From the NCBI RefSeq assembly GCF_003429105.1, contig NZ_QVTD01000010.1, positions 124,001 through 188,000 of the forward strand: a stretch of 64,000 nucleotides of DNA. The letters run 5' to 3'. Positions within the stretch are counted from its first letter, which is position 1; each line of letters opens with the position of its first letter. The notes beneath the pieces are model-generated. The model was not told where the DNA came from, made no database searches, and was given only the letters and a program-made list of their open reading frames with translations. Shown here piece by piece: positions 36,028-45,674 of this stretch. The stretch is from Peribacillus glennii (lineage in GTDB: Bacteria > Bacillota > Bacilli > Bacillales > DSM-1321). Both the position numbers and the translations under genes were made by a program.

Positions 36028-38076
36028 TTAAACCACTTGGCGTTCCCAATGGCGGTGGGCGGAAATCGCTTCAACGAATGTTGACAGAAATTCGTTTATG
36101 TCTTCTCCTTGCACTACACCCGCACTTCCTACGATGCCGCTAACTTCCAAGTATTTCACACCTTCATGGGTTGCACCGATTGGCTTGAAGTGCGAAAAAG
36201 CTTCCTTTATAAAATAGATTGTGTCATTATGGAACTTCTTGCTTTCGGAAGCTCCACCGATAATATATAAAGCATCAAAGAGAACAGGGTCGGCCGTTAA
36301 AAATGTATGGTCAACAGCAAGCTCAGTACCATCGGAACCTTTAACCGCCCCTAACATATCACTCACAATTTCAGGCTGAACACCTTCCGCCTGTATCCCA
36401 GCCAATATGGACATAACCTCCGCGCCGTTAAATTCATGGCCGATTATGACACCGACTTTCCGTGTATTCGGCATTTTGATGGTGTTTTCCTGGCTTAAAG
36501 CCGGTGAGGTTTTCGTTACACTCGAACCACCCTCTTTAGGCGGGGTTGCACCGATTTGTACAGCAAACGCAGCTGCAAGCTCTACATTGACATGAGCAAA
36601 CATGTCCACTATTTCCTGCCTCACAGACAGGCTTTTCACTTTCCCCAATTCAAAGCTGAATGCCTGGATAATGTGTTCTTTTTCAACCTGGCTCATGCTA
36701 TTCCAAAACAGGGCAGCTTGAGAGAAGTGGTCTTTAAAGCTCTCACTTCTGCTGCGTATTTTTCTTCCCTCCACCTTTTCCTGGTAATGCACATATCCGC
36801 CCTCTGCCTCAGTTGCAGGCGCAGGTGCATTACCAGCCAGTGAATTCTTATGGTAACTAACCTGCCCCACATTAATCGTCTGGCGGCCATAACCATCCCG
36901 CTGATTGTTGTGGAACGGGCAAACCGGCCGGTTGATCGGCAGCTCATGGAAATTTGGGCCGCCAAGGCGTATTAGCTGAGTATCTGTATAGGAAAATAAA
37001 CGGCCCTGCAGCAAGGGATCATTGGAAAAATCAATTCCAGGAACGACATGCCCCGGATGGAAGGCCACTTGTTCCGTTTCAGCAAACACGTTATCCACGT
37101 TACGGTTTAACGTCATTTTTCCAATGATTTTTACCGGTATATCTTCTTCCGGCCAGATTTTCGTAGGATCCAGAATATCAAAGTCAAAATTGAATTCATC
37201 TTCTTCAGCAAGCAGCTGAACCCCTAATTCGTACTCTGGGAAGTTCCCCATTTCAATCGACTCCCATAAATCCCGCCGCAAGAAATCAGGGTCCTTTCCA
37301 GAAATTTTTTGCGCTTCATCCCATACAAGGGAATGGACACCCAATACAGGCTTCCAGTGGAATTTGACAAAATGCGCTTTTCCTTGGTCATTGACAAACC
37401 GGAACGTATGGACGCCAAACCCTTCCATCATGCGGAAACTGCGTGGTATAGCCCTGTCCGACAAATGCCACATGATCATATGGGCAGATTCCTGATTGTT
37501 GGCTACAAAATCCCAAAACGTATCGTGCGCCGATGCAGCCTGCGGCATTTCATTATGCGGCTCGGGCTTTACCGCATGAATTAAATCCGGAAATTTAATT
37601 GCATCTTGAATGAAAAAGACCGGAATATTATTGCCGACTAAATCATAGTTCCCTTCCTCCGTATAAAATTTTGTCGCAAACCCGCGGACATCCCGGACGG
37701 TCTCCGCTGAACCCCTGGAACCGGCTACAGTGGAAAACCGAACGAATACAGGCGTTTTCACGGATGGATCCTGTAAAAATTTCGCTTTCGTGTACTCTTT
37801 CATAGAATCATAGACTTGAAATTCACCATGTGCTGCAAATCCACGGGCATGTACCACCCGTTCAGGGATTCGTTCATGGTCAAAATGAGTCATTTTTTCC
37901 CGAAAGTGAAAATCCTCCATCAATGTGGGGCCTCGTTCACCCGCTTTTAAGGAAAACTCATCCTCGGAAACCTTCAAACCTTGATTGGTCGTCATTTTCT
38001 GTCCTTGATCATTGACACGAAACTGCTCCAGCTGCTCATTCTTATTATTTGAATCAACTTTTCTTTCTTCGGCCAT
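36028..38076 (-). CDS. katE: Large-subunit catalase with C-terminal GATase-like domain
   Basis: 682 residues from the ATG at 38076, which has AGGAGGG 8 nt upstream; the longer frame to 38133 has no ribosome site. The heme catalase core includes [20 protein letters not shown] (active-site His), [19 protein letters not shown], and the heme-Tyr region GRLFSYTDTQLIRLGGPN. Residues from about 525 form the DJ-1/GATase-like domain of large catalases (KVGVIIGHEFNGAEVMSI). This matches KatE of B. subtilis (686 residues), a general-stress protein, and a sigma-B-type promoter sits upstream. Confidence 0.94.
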   Translation of the reverse strand: MAEERKVDSNNKNEQLEQFRVNDQGQKMTTNQGLKVSEDEFSLKAGERGPTLMEDFHFREKMTHFDHERIPERVVHARGFAAHGEFQVYDSMKEYTKAKFLQDPSVKTPVFVRFSTVAGSRGSAETVRDVRGFATKFYTEEGNYDLVGNNIPVFFIQDAIKFPDLIHAVKPEPHNEMPQAASAHDTFWDFVANNQESAHMIMWHLSDRAIPRSFRMMEGFGVHTFRFVNDQGKAHFVKFHWKPVLGVHSLVWDEAQKISGKDPDFLRRDLWESIEMGNFPEYELGVQLLAEEDEFNFDFDILDPTKIWPEEDIPVKIIGKMTLNRNVDNVFAETEQVAFHPGHVVPGIDFSNDPLLQGRLFSYTDTQLIRLGGPNFHELPINRPVCPFHNNQRDGYGRQTINVGQVSYHKNSLAGNAPAPATEAEGGYVHYQEKVEGRKIRSRSESFKDHFSQAALFWNSMSQVEKEHIIQAFSFELGKVKSLSVRQEIVDMFAHVNVELAAAFAVQIGATPPKEGGSSVTKTSPALSQENTIKMPNTRKVGVIIGHEFNGAEVMSILAGIQAEGVQPEIVSDMLGAVKGSDGTELAVDHTFLTADPVLFDALYIIGGASESKKFHNDTIYFIKEAFSHFKPIGATHEGVKYLEVSGIVGSAGVVQGEDINEFLSTFVEAISAHRHWERQVV

Positions 38077-38122
38077 TCGCTGTCCCTCCTGTTTAAATAT
38101 GTAAAGACAATCCATTGCTTTT

Positions 38123-38148
38123 GTACCCATCAATAAGGAAAGACAAAC
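38123..38148 (-). promoter_or_regulatory. Sigma-B-type promoter of katE
   Basis: Minus strand GTTTGT (38143-38148), 14-nt spacer, GGGTAC (38123-38128), against the general-stress consensus GTTTAA-N12/14-GGGWAW. It starts about 45 nt before the katE start codon. Confidence 0.7.
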
Positions 38149-38149
38149 A

Positions 38150-38436
38150 AACCTGTTTCACTTTTCTAGCTAATCAGATAAAATTTTTATTGAAAATTTT
38201 GGAGTTTATGATATATATTTACACCTTTTGTTCACTGATTTTAACTGCATTCCCTTCATAAATAATGCCTCCAAAACAGTTTCCCAGCTCCAATCCATAA
38301 TAGTTTAAAACCATTTTAGCCATTTCATGGAATACTAATAAATTCTAAAGAATGTCTTTATTTTTTTCTGCTACCGCAAATGATAGATTTACTTCAAGAC
38401 TGGCCATCCTCACAAATGTTTAGGAGGAATGTATAA
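38150..38436. other. Gene-free gap between katE and the Tat fragment
   Basis: AT-rich with no coding frame, RNA gene or clear repeat that I can recognise. Confidence 0.4.
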
Positions 38437-38652
38437 GTGGATAATATGAACCGGCGGAACTTTTTAAAAGTAGGCGGAATGAGCACAGTTGCATTGGCGC
38501 TTAGTGCTACAGGTGCACTGAATATCGACGGGGAATGTATACTTAACAGAAGATGTAAGCCCCAGCTTTCTTTATCGGTTCATTCCGAATGGCCGGGGCA
38601 GGAAGCCAGGCGCCCTGCAAAAAGGCAGCACACTGCAGGCAGCGGCGATTGA
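38437..38652 (+). pseudogene. Truncated Tat-signal protein gene
   Basis: GTG start behind AGGAGG. The first 33 residues are a textbook twin-arginine signal (NRRNFLKVGGMSTVALALSA). After ALNIDGE the frame turns into low-complexity, basic, unfamiliar sequence and stops at residue 71. This looks like the 5' end of a Tat-exported enzyme whose body has been lost. The parent family is not identifiable. Confidence 0.6.
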
Positions 38653-38696
38653 AGAAATATCATCGGATTCAGCCAGCAGTTTTTATACGTAATTAT

Positions 38697-38748
38697 GGGG
38701 TCAGTCCCCCGCTACGCTATCGCGTTAAAGCACCGGGGGACTGACCCC
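38697..38748. repeat. Family-A hairpin repeat after htpG
   Basis: GGGGTCAGTCCCCC ... GGGGGACTGACCCC arms (14 bp, perfect) around a GCTACGCTATCGCGTTAAAGC-type loop. It lies 28 bp past the htpG stop and is the strongest hairpin there. Confidence 0.85.
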
Positions 38749-38776
38749 ATTCGTCATATTTTCTGATATTCGTTTG

Positions 38777-40657
38777 TTATACCATCACTTTACAAATATC
38801 ATTCGTAAACTCGACCGGATCGTTGATCGGCAGTCCTTCAATCAGAAGAGCCTGATTGTAAAGCAGGTTTGTATATAAATTCAATTTCTGTTTATCTTTT
38901 TCGAACGCATCTTTCAGTGACTGGAATACCTCATGATTTGTATTGATTTCCAGCACTTTTTCCGCTTGCACATTTTGGTTATTAGGCATTGCTTTCAGGA
39001 TTTTTTCCATTTCGATCGTCACTTCACCATCGGTAGAGAAACAAACAGGATGGCTCCTTAAGCGTTTTGAAGCCCTAACGTCCTTTACTTTTCCTGATAA
39101 AGTCTCTTTCATGTAGTCAAAGAGGTCTTTGTTCTCAGTGTCTTCTGGGCTCGAGTTATTTTCACTTTCCTCTGCCTCAATGCCTAAATCGGCACTTGAA
39201 ACTGATTTGAATTCTTTCTCTTTGTATGTCATCAACATTCTGATGGCAAACTCATCGACCTCATCAGTGAAATATAAGATTTCATACCCTTTTTCCGCAA
39301 CTAATTCCGTCTGCGGCAGCTTATCGATTCGTTCATTGGATTCTCCGGAAGCGTAATAAATGTATTTTTGATCTTCCGGCATTCTTTCTACATATTCATC
39401 CAAGGTTACCAGTTTCTTTTCTTTGGAAGAATAGAACATCAATAAATCCTGCAATACCTCCTTGTGGGTTCCAAAGTCATTATAAATCCCGAATTTCAGC
39501 TGCCGTCCAAAGGATTGATAAAACTCTTCATACTTTTCCCGTTCATTTTTTAACAGGATTTGCAGTTCGCTTTTGATTTTTTTATTGATATTTTTTGCAA
39601 TCAGCTTCAATTGTCGGTCATGCTGTAAAATCTCCCTTGAAATATTAAGGGATAAATCTTCGGAATCGACCATTCCTTTCACAAAGCTGAAATAGTCAGG
39701 AAGCAGGTCCGCGCATTTATCCATGATTAAAACGCCATTTGAATATAGCTCCAGCCCCTTTTCAAATTCCTTTGAATAATAGTCAAAAGGAATTTTTTCC
39801 GGAATGAATAAAATGGCATTATATCTGATTGTCCCATCGACGCTGATATGGATATGCTTAAGCGGCTTGTCAAAACCGTAATGCTTCTCTTTATAAAAAT
39901 TCTCATAATCCTCTGGAGCCAGCTCGCTCTTATTCTTTCTCCAAATCGGAACCATGCTGTTGATGATCTGTTCTTCCTCGTAATCCTCGTATTCGTTTTC
40001 GCTGCCTTCTTTAAGCCTGCTTGCGGTCACATCCATTTTGATTGGGTAGCGGATGAAGTCAGAGTATTTCTTAATGATCGATTTCAATCGGTACTCTTCT
40101 ACATACTCGTCGTAATTTTCCTCTTCGGTATTCTCTTTGATCTTCAAAATAATTTCAGTACCTACAGTATCCTTTTCATAAGGCTCAATTGTATACCCTT
40201 CTGTACCGGTGGACTCCCATTTATAAGCAGTCTCGCTCCCAACAGCCTTACTGATGACCGTAACAACGTCAGCTACCATAAAAGCTGAATAAAAACCAAC
40301 ACCAAACTGTCCGATGATATCATGCCCATCCTTCAATTCGTTTTCATTTTTAAAAGCCAAAGAACCGCTCTTCGCGATGATTCCAAGATTGTTTTCAAGG
40401 TCTTCCTTCGTCATCCCAATTCCGGTATCCGTAATCTTCAACGTCCGGTTTTCCTTGTCAGCAGCCACTTTTATGTAGTAACTATCTTTGTCAAAACGTA
40501 AAGCCTCATCGGTCAATGCTTTGTAATAGATTTTATCGATTGCATCACTGGCATTGGAAATTAACTCCCTTAAAAAGATTTCTTTTTGAGAATAGATGGA
40601 ATTAATCATCATCTCCAATAGCCGCTTTGATTCTGCTTGGAATTGCTTCTTTTCCAT
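38777..40657 (-). CDS. htpG: Chaperone HtpG (Hsp90)
   Basis: 626 residues, normal length. The GHKL ATPase signatures are intact: [40 protein letters not shown] and the ATP-lid IAKSGS. Middle-domain [21 protein letters not shown] and C-terminal dimerisation region follow. A perfect CIRCE inverted repeat lies 73 bp upstream. This gene would therefore be in the HrcA heat-shock regulon, whereas htpG of B. subtilis is not CIRCE-controlled. Monocistronic. Confidence 0.95.
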   Translation of the reverse strand: MEKKQFQAESKRLLEMMINSIYSQKEIFLRELISNASDAIDKIYYKALTDEALRFDKDSYYIKVAADKENRTLKITDTGIGMTKEDLENNLGIIAKSGSLAFKNENELKDGHDIIGQFGVGFYSAFMVADVVTVISKAVGSETAYKWESTGTEGYTIEPYEKDTVGTEIILKIKENTEEENYDEYVEEYRLKSIIKKYSDFIRYPIKMDVTASRLKEGSENEYEDYEEEQIINSMVPIWRKNKSELAPEDYENFYKEKHYGFDKPLKHIHISVDGTIRYNAILFIPEKIPFDYYSKEFEKGLELYSNGVLIMDKCADLLPDYFSFVKGMVDSEDLSLNISREILQHDRQLKLIAKNINKKIKSELQILLKNEREKYEEFYQSFGRQLKFGIYNDFGTHKEVLQDLLMFYSSKEKKLVTLDEYVERMPEDQKYIYYASGESNERIDKLPQTELVAEKGYEILYFTDEVDEFAIRMLMTYKEKEFKSVSSADLGIEAEESENNSSPEDTENKDLFDYMKETLSGKVKDVRASKRLRSHPVCFSTDGEVTIEMEKILKAMPNNQNVQAEKVLEINTNHEVFQSLKDAFEKDKQKLNLYTNLLYNQALLIEGLPINDPVEFTNDICKVMV

Positions 40658-40729
40658 AAAAACTCTCCTCCCGTAAAAACTGATTGAAAAATATACTAAG
40701 CTATGCTGCTATTTCAGATTTGCCCAATT

Positions 40730-40756
40730 TTAGCACTCTATCCACTCGAGTGCTAA
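40730..40756 (-). promoter_or_regulatory. CIRCE element (HrcA operator) of htpG
   Basis: Perfect TTAGCACTC-N9-GAGTGCTAA. On the minus strand it lies just downstream of a TTGACA (40789-40794) with a TATTTA-like -10 about 18 nt later, so it would block transcription of htpG. Confidence 0.93.
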
Positions 40757-40889
40757 CCATTATTTAAATATCATACACTCAAGGGTGATGTCAATAGTAA
40801 TATTGTGGCGTGTATACCTGATGGAATTTATGCTATAGTAATAGTTACCTACGCTAACTATTTCTTAGGATAACTTTTTAAAATTAGAG

Positions 40890-41339
40890 GTGTTTACGAT
40901 CAAGACGTTCCAAAAATTCTTCCATCAATTTTTGATGTTATATCGGCCGTTTGAAAACAGGCTCAATTTGGAGCTAAGCAAGCACAATCTATACCGGGCG
41001 CAATGGTCTATTCTGTACTACTTAGCCAATTACGGTTCTGCAACGCTTGTGGAGATTTCCAATTATTTGGGTGTGGAGAAACCAACCGTTACCAGGACGG
41101 TTACCCGTTTGGAAGAACTGGGGTATGTTGAGCATGTTCCCGGAAAAGACAGGCGTGAAAAAAGAATGCAGCTTACAGAGCCCGGGAGCAAAATCTATCA
41201 AGATGTCCGAGTGACCATTGACCAGTTTGAACAGGACATATTAAAAGGAATTTCTGAGGAGGAACAACTGCAGGCTATCCGAATCATGAAAGAAATCAGG
41301 AACAATATTCTACAGAAAGGAGATAACAAAAATGACTGA
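40890..41339 (+). CDS. MarR-family transcriptional regulator
   Basis: 149 residues: winged helix with ATLVEISNYLGVEKPTVTRT and wing VEHVPGKDRREKRMQLTEPG. The GTG at 40890 is itself part of the only ribosome-like sequence (AGAGGTG), so the true start may be a few codons later (ATC or an internal codon near 40899). It overlaps the MFS gene by 8 nt, so the pair is an operon in which it probably represses its own transporter. Confidence 0.85.
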   Translation: MFTIKTFQKFFHQFLMLYRPFENRLNLELSKHNLYRAQWSILYYLANYGSATLVEISNYLGVEKPTVTRTVTRLEELGYVEHVPGKDRREKRMQLTEPGSKIYQDVRVTIDQFEQDILKGISEEEQLQAIRIMKEIRNNILQKGDNKND

Positions 41340-42543
41340 ATTACGGTCTAAATTATGGACGAAGGATTTTATCATTGTTTCATCGGTAAATTTTTTCTTA
41401 ACATTAGTGTTTTATTTATTAGTAGTGACCCTTGCTGTTTATGCAGTCGATGAATTTGATGCCTCAACCAGCCAGGCCGGGCTTGTAACAGGGATTTTCA
41501 TTATCGGTGCTTTAATTGGGAGGCTGTTTACCGGACGCATCATTGATTCAGTCAGCAGAAAAAGAATGTTGTTTATTGGCTTGCTCTTTTTTACCTTGTC
41601 GACATTTTTCTACTTTGTAAACTACGGCATTACATTTCTGCTCATTAACCGATTAATACACGGCATTGCGCTTGGAATGGCAGGAACGGCTACAGGGACG
41701 ATTGTCGCCCGGATTATCCCGCCAACGCGCAGAGGGGAAGGAATCGGCTATTACAGTATGAGTGCGACACTGGCAACAGCAATCGGTCCGTTTATTGGAC
41801 TATATATGAGCCAGCACACAAGCTTTCAAATGATATTTAGTTTCTGTCTTGCTTTAGGAATCATCAGTTTGATAACAGCATTCTTTCTGAGTGTACCGGT
41901 ATTGGACAATGCAAAAAAAACACCTGGAGTAAAAGGGTTCAAGCTTTCCGGCTTTGTTGAACCAAAGGCACTGCCAATCGCCTTCATTACTCTCGCTGTA
42001 GCCTTCTGTTACTCCAGCGTCCTTTCTTTCATTAGTTTTTATGCCATTGAAGCCGGACTGGTCCATGCAGTAAGCTTTTTCTTTATCGTGTATGCAGGAG
42101 CAGTATTGGTATCACGTCCCTTCACCGGCCGGCTGATGGACAAAAAAGGGGCCAACATGATCATGTATCCCGCCTTTATCATCCTTGGTGCCGGAATGCT
42201 GATCTTAAGCTCAGCAAGCCATGGATTCTCTTTGCTTTTAGCAGGCTTCCTTATCGGCCTTGGATTCGGCAATATGCAGTCGATCACCCAGGCAGTCGCC
42301 GTAAAATTGACTCCGCCTCACCGCATGGGTTTGGCGACATCTACCTTCTTTATATTTCTTGATGCAGGGCTGGGATTCGGTCCGTATTTGCTTGGATTCA
42401 TAATTCCCATGACCGGTTACAGTACCCTGTATGTAATTATGGGCGTTGTGGTCCTAGCAACCTCTGTGCTTTACTATTTTCTTCATGGCAAGAAAGAAAA
42501 AGCTTCATGGGCGGCTATTAATGGATCCAGTTCGGTTTTATAA
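41332..42543 (+). CDS. MFS drug/metabolite efflux transporter
   Basis: 403 residues, 12 membrane segments. The loop 2-3 motif is GRLFTGRIIDSVSRKRML, and the motif-C-like GTATGTIVARIIPPTRRGEG follows helix 4. A second-half loop GRLMDKKGANMI mirrors it. Translationally coupled to the MarR gene, which favours efflux of a toxic compound sensed by that regulator (inference). Confidence 0.9.
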   Translation: MTELRSKLWTKDFIIVSSVNFFLTLVFYLLVVTLAVYAVDEFDASTSQAGLVTGIFIIGALIGRLFTGRIIDSVSRKRMLFIGLLFFTLSTFFYFVNYGITFLLINRLIHGIALGMAGTATGTIVARIIPPTRRGEGIGYYSMSATLATAIGPFIGLYMSQHTSFQMIFSFCLALGIISLITAFFLSVPVLDNAKKTPGVKGFKLSGFVEPKALPIAFITLAVAFCYSSVLSFISFYAIEAGLVHAVSFFFIVYAGAVLVSRPFTGRLMDKKGANMIMYPAFIILGAGMLILSSASHGFSLLLAGFLIGLGFGNMQSITQAVAVKLTPPHRMGLATSTFFIFLDAGLGFGPYLLGFIIPMTGYSTLYVIMGVVVLATSVLYYFLHGKKEKASWAAINGSSSVL

Positions 42544-42545
42544 AA

Positions 42546-42588
42546 CAAGCCAGTGTAGTTCGGAACAATACCGAAACACACTGGCTGA
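42546..42588 (+). terminator. Hairpin after the MFS gene
   Basis: GCCAGTGT / ACACTGGC stem extended by GTTCGG / CCGAAA, followed by TGATTAGTTTT. The rest of the gap to 42821 shows nothing I can name. Confidence 0.6.
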
Positions 42589-42821
42589 TTAGTTTTATAT
42601 CATTATACAGAGGAACCCCTATAACATTATTTATAAAGTGACCGTTTAAGCAACATATAAAAAATAGCTTATCTAAGCTATTGCAGACATATTGAAACTA
42701 TTTCCCAGAGCCGAAATAAGAACGTCATTTTCACATAAAAAAAGCACATCTTTTCAGATTATCTTTTCAATTATTTGAAAAAGAAGTCTGAAAAAATATG
42801 CTCGTATTACGGATTTTTATT

Positions 42822-44226
42822 TTACTTACGCGCCAACATGTTTGCAGTTTTCAAGGCCAACCTTACAGATTTTCTGTTTAATGTACCTTGAAGTTTCTTT
42901 ATTGTTTTATCCTTTTGAGCCAATTTATCTTGCAGCTCTTTAATGGTTTTATCTTTACCTTTTGGATTTTTCAGTGCTTTACCATTTTTTGCTTCTTCTA
43001 ACGGATAATATGTTTCCCATCTTTGCACCATTTCCTCTAAAGTACAGCCACTGATTGGAGTTATAGGAGGAAGAAGCTCAATTTTCGATAACTTCTCTTC
43101 TAAAGGTACGTTAGCTGGTGTCATAGTATCTTTATAAATGTGATCCAAGTTATTTTTATTCAAGAAGCTAATAAATTTATCAAAATTCTCTGCTTGTCTT
43201 TTCGCAGGCGATTGGAAATCAACTTTTTCAATCAAATCTGACAGTCTGGTTTCATCTGTAATATCATGTGCCATAATATGTGTCAATTGATGATATTCTG
43301 CCAGTTCTCTCATCCGGGCATCTTTAGGAATCAAGATGCTTGGTGTTCCAGCAATTGTCGCTGTAATATTACCATGCAGCCTTGCTCCAAAGCTCAAATC
43401 TGCTTGTCGTAAGAAATCCAGCCAAGTCGGCACATTTAAGAAGAAACGTACTCGATTATTCATATATGTGGGATCTGACATTTTAACCGGGTAATTGTCA
43501 GCAGATTCCGCGATAGCAGGAGATCCTGCGTAAACCAGCTTCATCTCTTTCAGCCATTGCGGAATGAAATAGTGATTTGGATACTCTTCCATGCCTCTTG
43601 TAATAAAATCCAAAACATTCTTAGGAGACAGACGCGATGAGTTTACAGAAACGATAGAATCTTTTGTTATGTTTGTTTCCCGGATATTTAATTCCCTCCC
43701 AAACGCGTACATTGAAGGGCATCCAATTACAGTATGGTCAATGCCTTCGCGGAAGCCTAATCTAGTTAGATATTTAGATGTGATTTCACCACGGAGACCT
43801 ATCGTACTTGATTTCTCTAAAACAGCGCTGACGAATGCTTTTACGTCTTCATCAAACTCGAAACCTTCATTTAACTTGGGTTCGAATGGAGCACGCAAGC
43901 CTACGCCAATCACATAAACAGGAATTTTTAGTTTTTTTGATTAATTTAGTGTATTTACGTAAGGACGGAACAAACTCTTTTCGGAAAGCATCAGCCAATG
44001 GTATGATGTAAGCATCATACTTCTCATTAATTTCATCGGCTCTTTCAGGCTCATAATTATAATAATCCGGAGTTATAGTTGTTCCTTCCGTCATTAATGT
44101 ACGAAAAACGCTGTATTGATAAACAAGATTCCCTACGTTTCCCCCAATTGAATTGTTTAAGAGAATGTGGGATGCATCAAATGTATCAAGCGGTGACATA
44201 CCAGCTCTTATCAGAATATTTTTCAT
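42822..44226 (-). pseudogene. Polysaccharide pyruvyl transferase family gene, broken by a one-base frameshift
   Basis: The N-terminal part begins at the ATG at 44226 (NSIGGNVGNLVYQYSVFRTL). It continues to KYTKLIKK, where a seven-A run (43932-43938) shifts the frame. Removing one A restores KLKIPVYVIGVGLRAPFEP and the rest: SFGARLHGNITATIAGTPSI (the family's GxRxHxxI-type motif), then a Lys/Asp coiled coil (PKGKDKTIKELQDKLAQKDK). The restored protein would be about 466 residues. The family adds pyruvate ketals to surface polysaccharides. A sequencing error or slippage at the A-run is possible, so the gene may be functional. Confidence 0.82.
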
Positions 44227-44860
44227 ATAAGAAGACTTGCCCCTTTCACGGTATAAAATTTATATGAAGTGTTGCATGTTAGATTAAAAAGCCATACTTA
44301 TTAGGATAAATTAAACAAACCTCAAAGTCAATTTCCAATTTCTTTAGGTATAACCTTACCTTGTTTATAATTTTCAGCTTTACTTTAGATAAAGCAGGAA
44401 AAATTAAATTTCTAACTGTTTACATACTTCTTTCTTCTATATCGTTTTACCTCACTTGATAATCATTTAGTATATTAATCAACTTAATCTCCTTCTTCAT
44501 ATTTTTTACAATAATTCTGCCCATTAGTATCTCGCTAAACAATAGTCTAAACGAACGAAGTTTCTTTTGAATCATGTTCAATACAATTGGTTGGCTTAAC
44601 AGGTTTCGAAAGTGATAATAAATAGCTTTTTCTATGTGCATAATTTTACAAAATCCCTATACTTGGTAATTATTGTACCGATTGATCCAAATTATCATAC
44701 TCTCCAAATTAATTTCGGCCGACTTGATATAGGTGCAACTACTCCCCATTTTTCAATGCATATAGAAACCTAATTATTATCGTTTGCCTCGTATTAATTG
44801 TCAGTCCCCATAAAGATACAGTTGACCGGCCTGTCTATTTTGAAATTTTTTAATACGCTT
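44227..44860. other. AT-rich gap between the pyruvyl transferase and gluconate operon
   Basis: No supported gene. A 64-codon minus-strand frame at 44447-44641 has no ribosome site or recognisable domain. This is among the most AT-rich stretches of the window. Confidence 0.4.
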
Positions 44861-44863
44861 TCA

Positions 44864-44877
44864 TAAAGCGCTTGCAT
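44864..44877 (+). promoter_or_regulatory. cre (CcpA) site overlapping the gnt promoter -35
   Basis: TAAAGCGCTTGCA matches the palindromic cre core (AAAGCGCTT) and overlaps the candidate -35 TTGCAT (44872-44877). Binding would repress the gluconate operon under glucose. Confidence 0.65.
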
Positions 44878-44915
44878 AATGAAAAATCTTAGATATAATA
44901 CTTGTATACAAGTAT
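44872..44915 (+). promoter_or_regulatory. gnt promoter and GntR operator
   Basis: TTGCAT (44872-44877), 16-nt spacer, TATAAT (44894-44899). The perfect 18-bp palindrome ATACTTGTATACAAGTAT (44898-44915) begins within the -10 and covers the start site; it is the operator sequence known for GntR of B. subtilis. Confidence 0.9.
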
Positions 44916-44942
44916 ACTTGGTTGAGTGAAGAAGGTGAATGT

Positions 44943-45674
44943 ATGCCCGAATCTAGTGAATTTCTATATCCCGTAAAATGGCTTTCAAAAGCTTCCGCTG
45001 GGGATCGTGTAACGTGCGAGCTCAGAATGCGTATTATTTGCGGACTGATTGGAAGCGGTACCATTTTATCAGAAAATAAATTAGCTGCTGATTTTTCAGT
45101 AAGTCGTTCACCCATTCGTGAAGCATTAAAAACACTGGCATCCGAAAATATCATCCGATTAGAAAGAATGGGCGCTGTTGTAGTTGGTTTAACAGAGAAA
45201 GAAATAGAAGAAATTTATGATGTACGTTTACTCATCGAGTCGTTTGTATTTGAACGGCTTGTAAGAATGGACATTAATGAGCTGGTGATGGAGCTTAGTA
45301 AAATACTCGAAATGATGAAAATTGCAATCAAATACAATGATGCTGATGAGTTTTCAAATCAAGATATCCTGTTTCATGAATCGATAATTCGTGCAGTTAA
45401 TCATTCATACATCCTAATGATCTGGAATAATTTAAGACCCGTTATGGAAAGCTTGATTCTTTTATCGATGCGCCTGCGTTTCAAGGAAAAATACGATGAC
45501 TTTACACGGATTATCAAAAATCATGAACTGTATATTGAAGCAATAAAAACGAAAGATAGAGCGCTCATGATTAAGTCCTTACACCAAAACTTCGATGATG
45601 TTCAAGGGAAAGTGGAAGACTTGTGGAAGTCACAACAAATGCTAGCTAAAGGAGTAGAGCAACAAGATGACTGA
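44943..45674 (+). CDS. gntR: Gluconate operon repressor GntR
   Basis: 243 residues from the ATG at 44943 behind GAAGAAGGTGA; this length equals B. subtilis GntR. The winged helix (LAADFSVSRSPIREALKTLA) is followed by an FCD effector domain. YPVKWLSKASAGDRV at the start is nearly that of GntR. The family founder binds the gnt operator and is released by gluconate. First gene of gntRKP; its stop overlaps gntK by 8 nt. Confidence 0.95.
   Translation: MPESSEFLYPVKWLSKASAGDRVTCELRMRIICGLIGSGTILSENKLAADFSVSRSPIREALKTLASENIIRLERMGAVVVGLTEKEIEEIYDVRLLIESFVFERLVRMDINELVMELSKILEMMKIAIKYNDADEFSNQDILFHESIIRAVNHSYILMIWNNLRPVMESLILLSMRLRFKEKYDDFTRIIKNHELYIEAIKTKDRALMIKSLHQNFDDVQGKVEDLWKSQQMLAKGVEQQDD

Noticed and set aside
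44447..44641. 64-codon minus-strand frame
   Set aside because: AT-rich sequence, no ribosome site, no recognisable domain.
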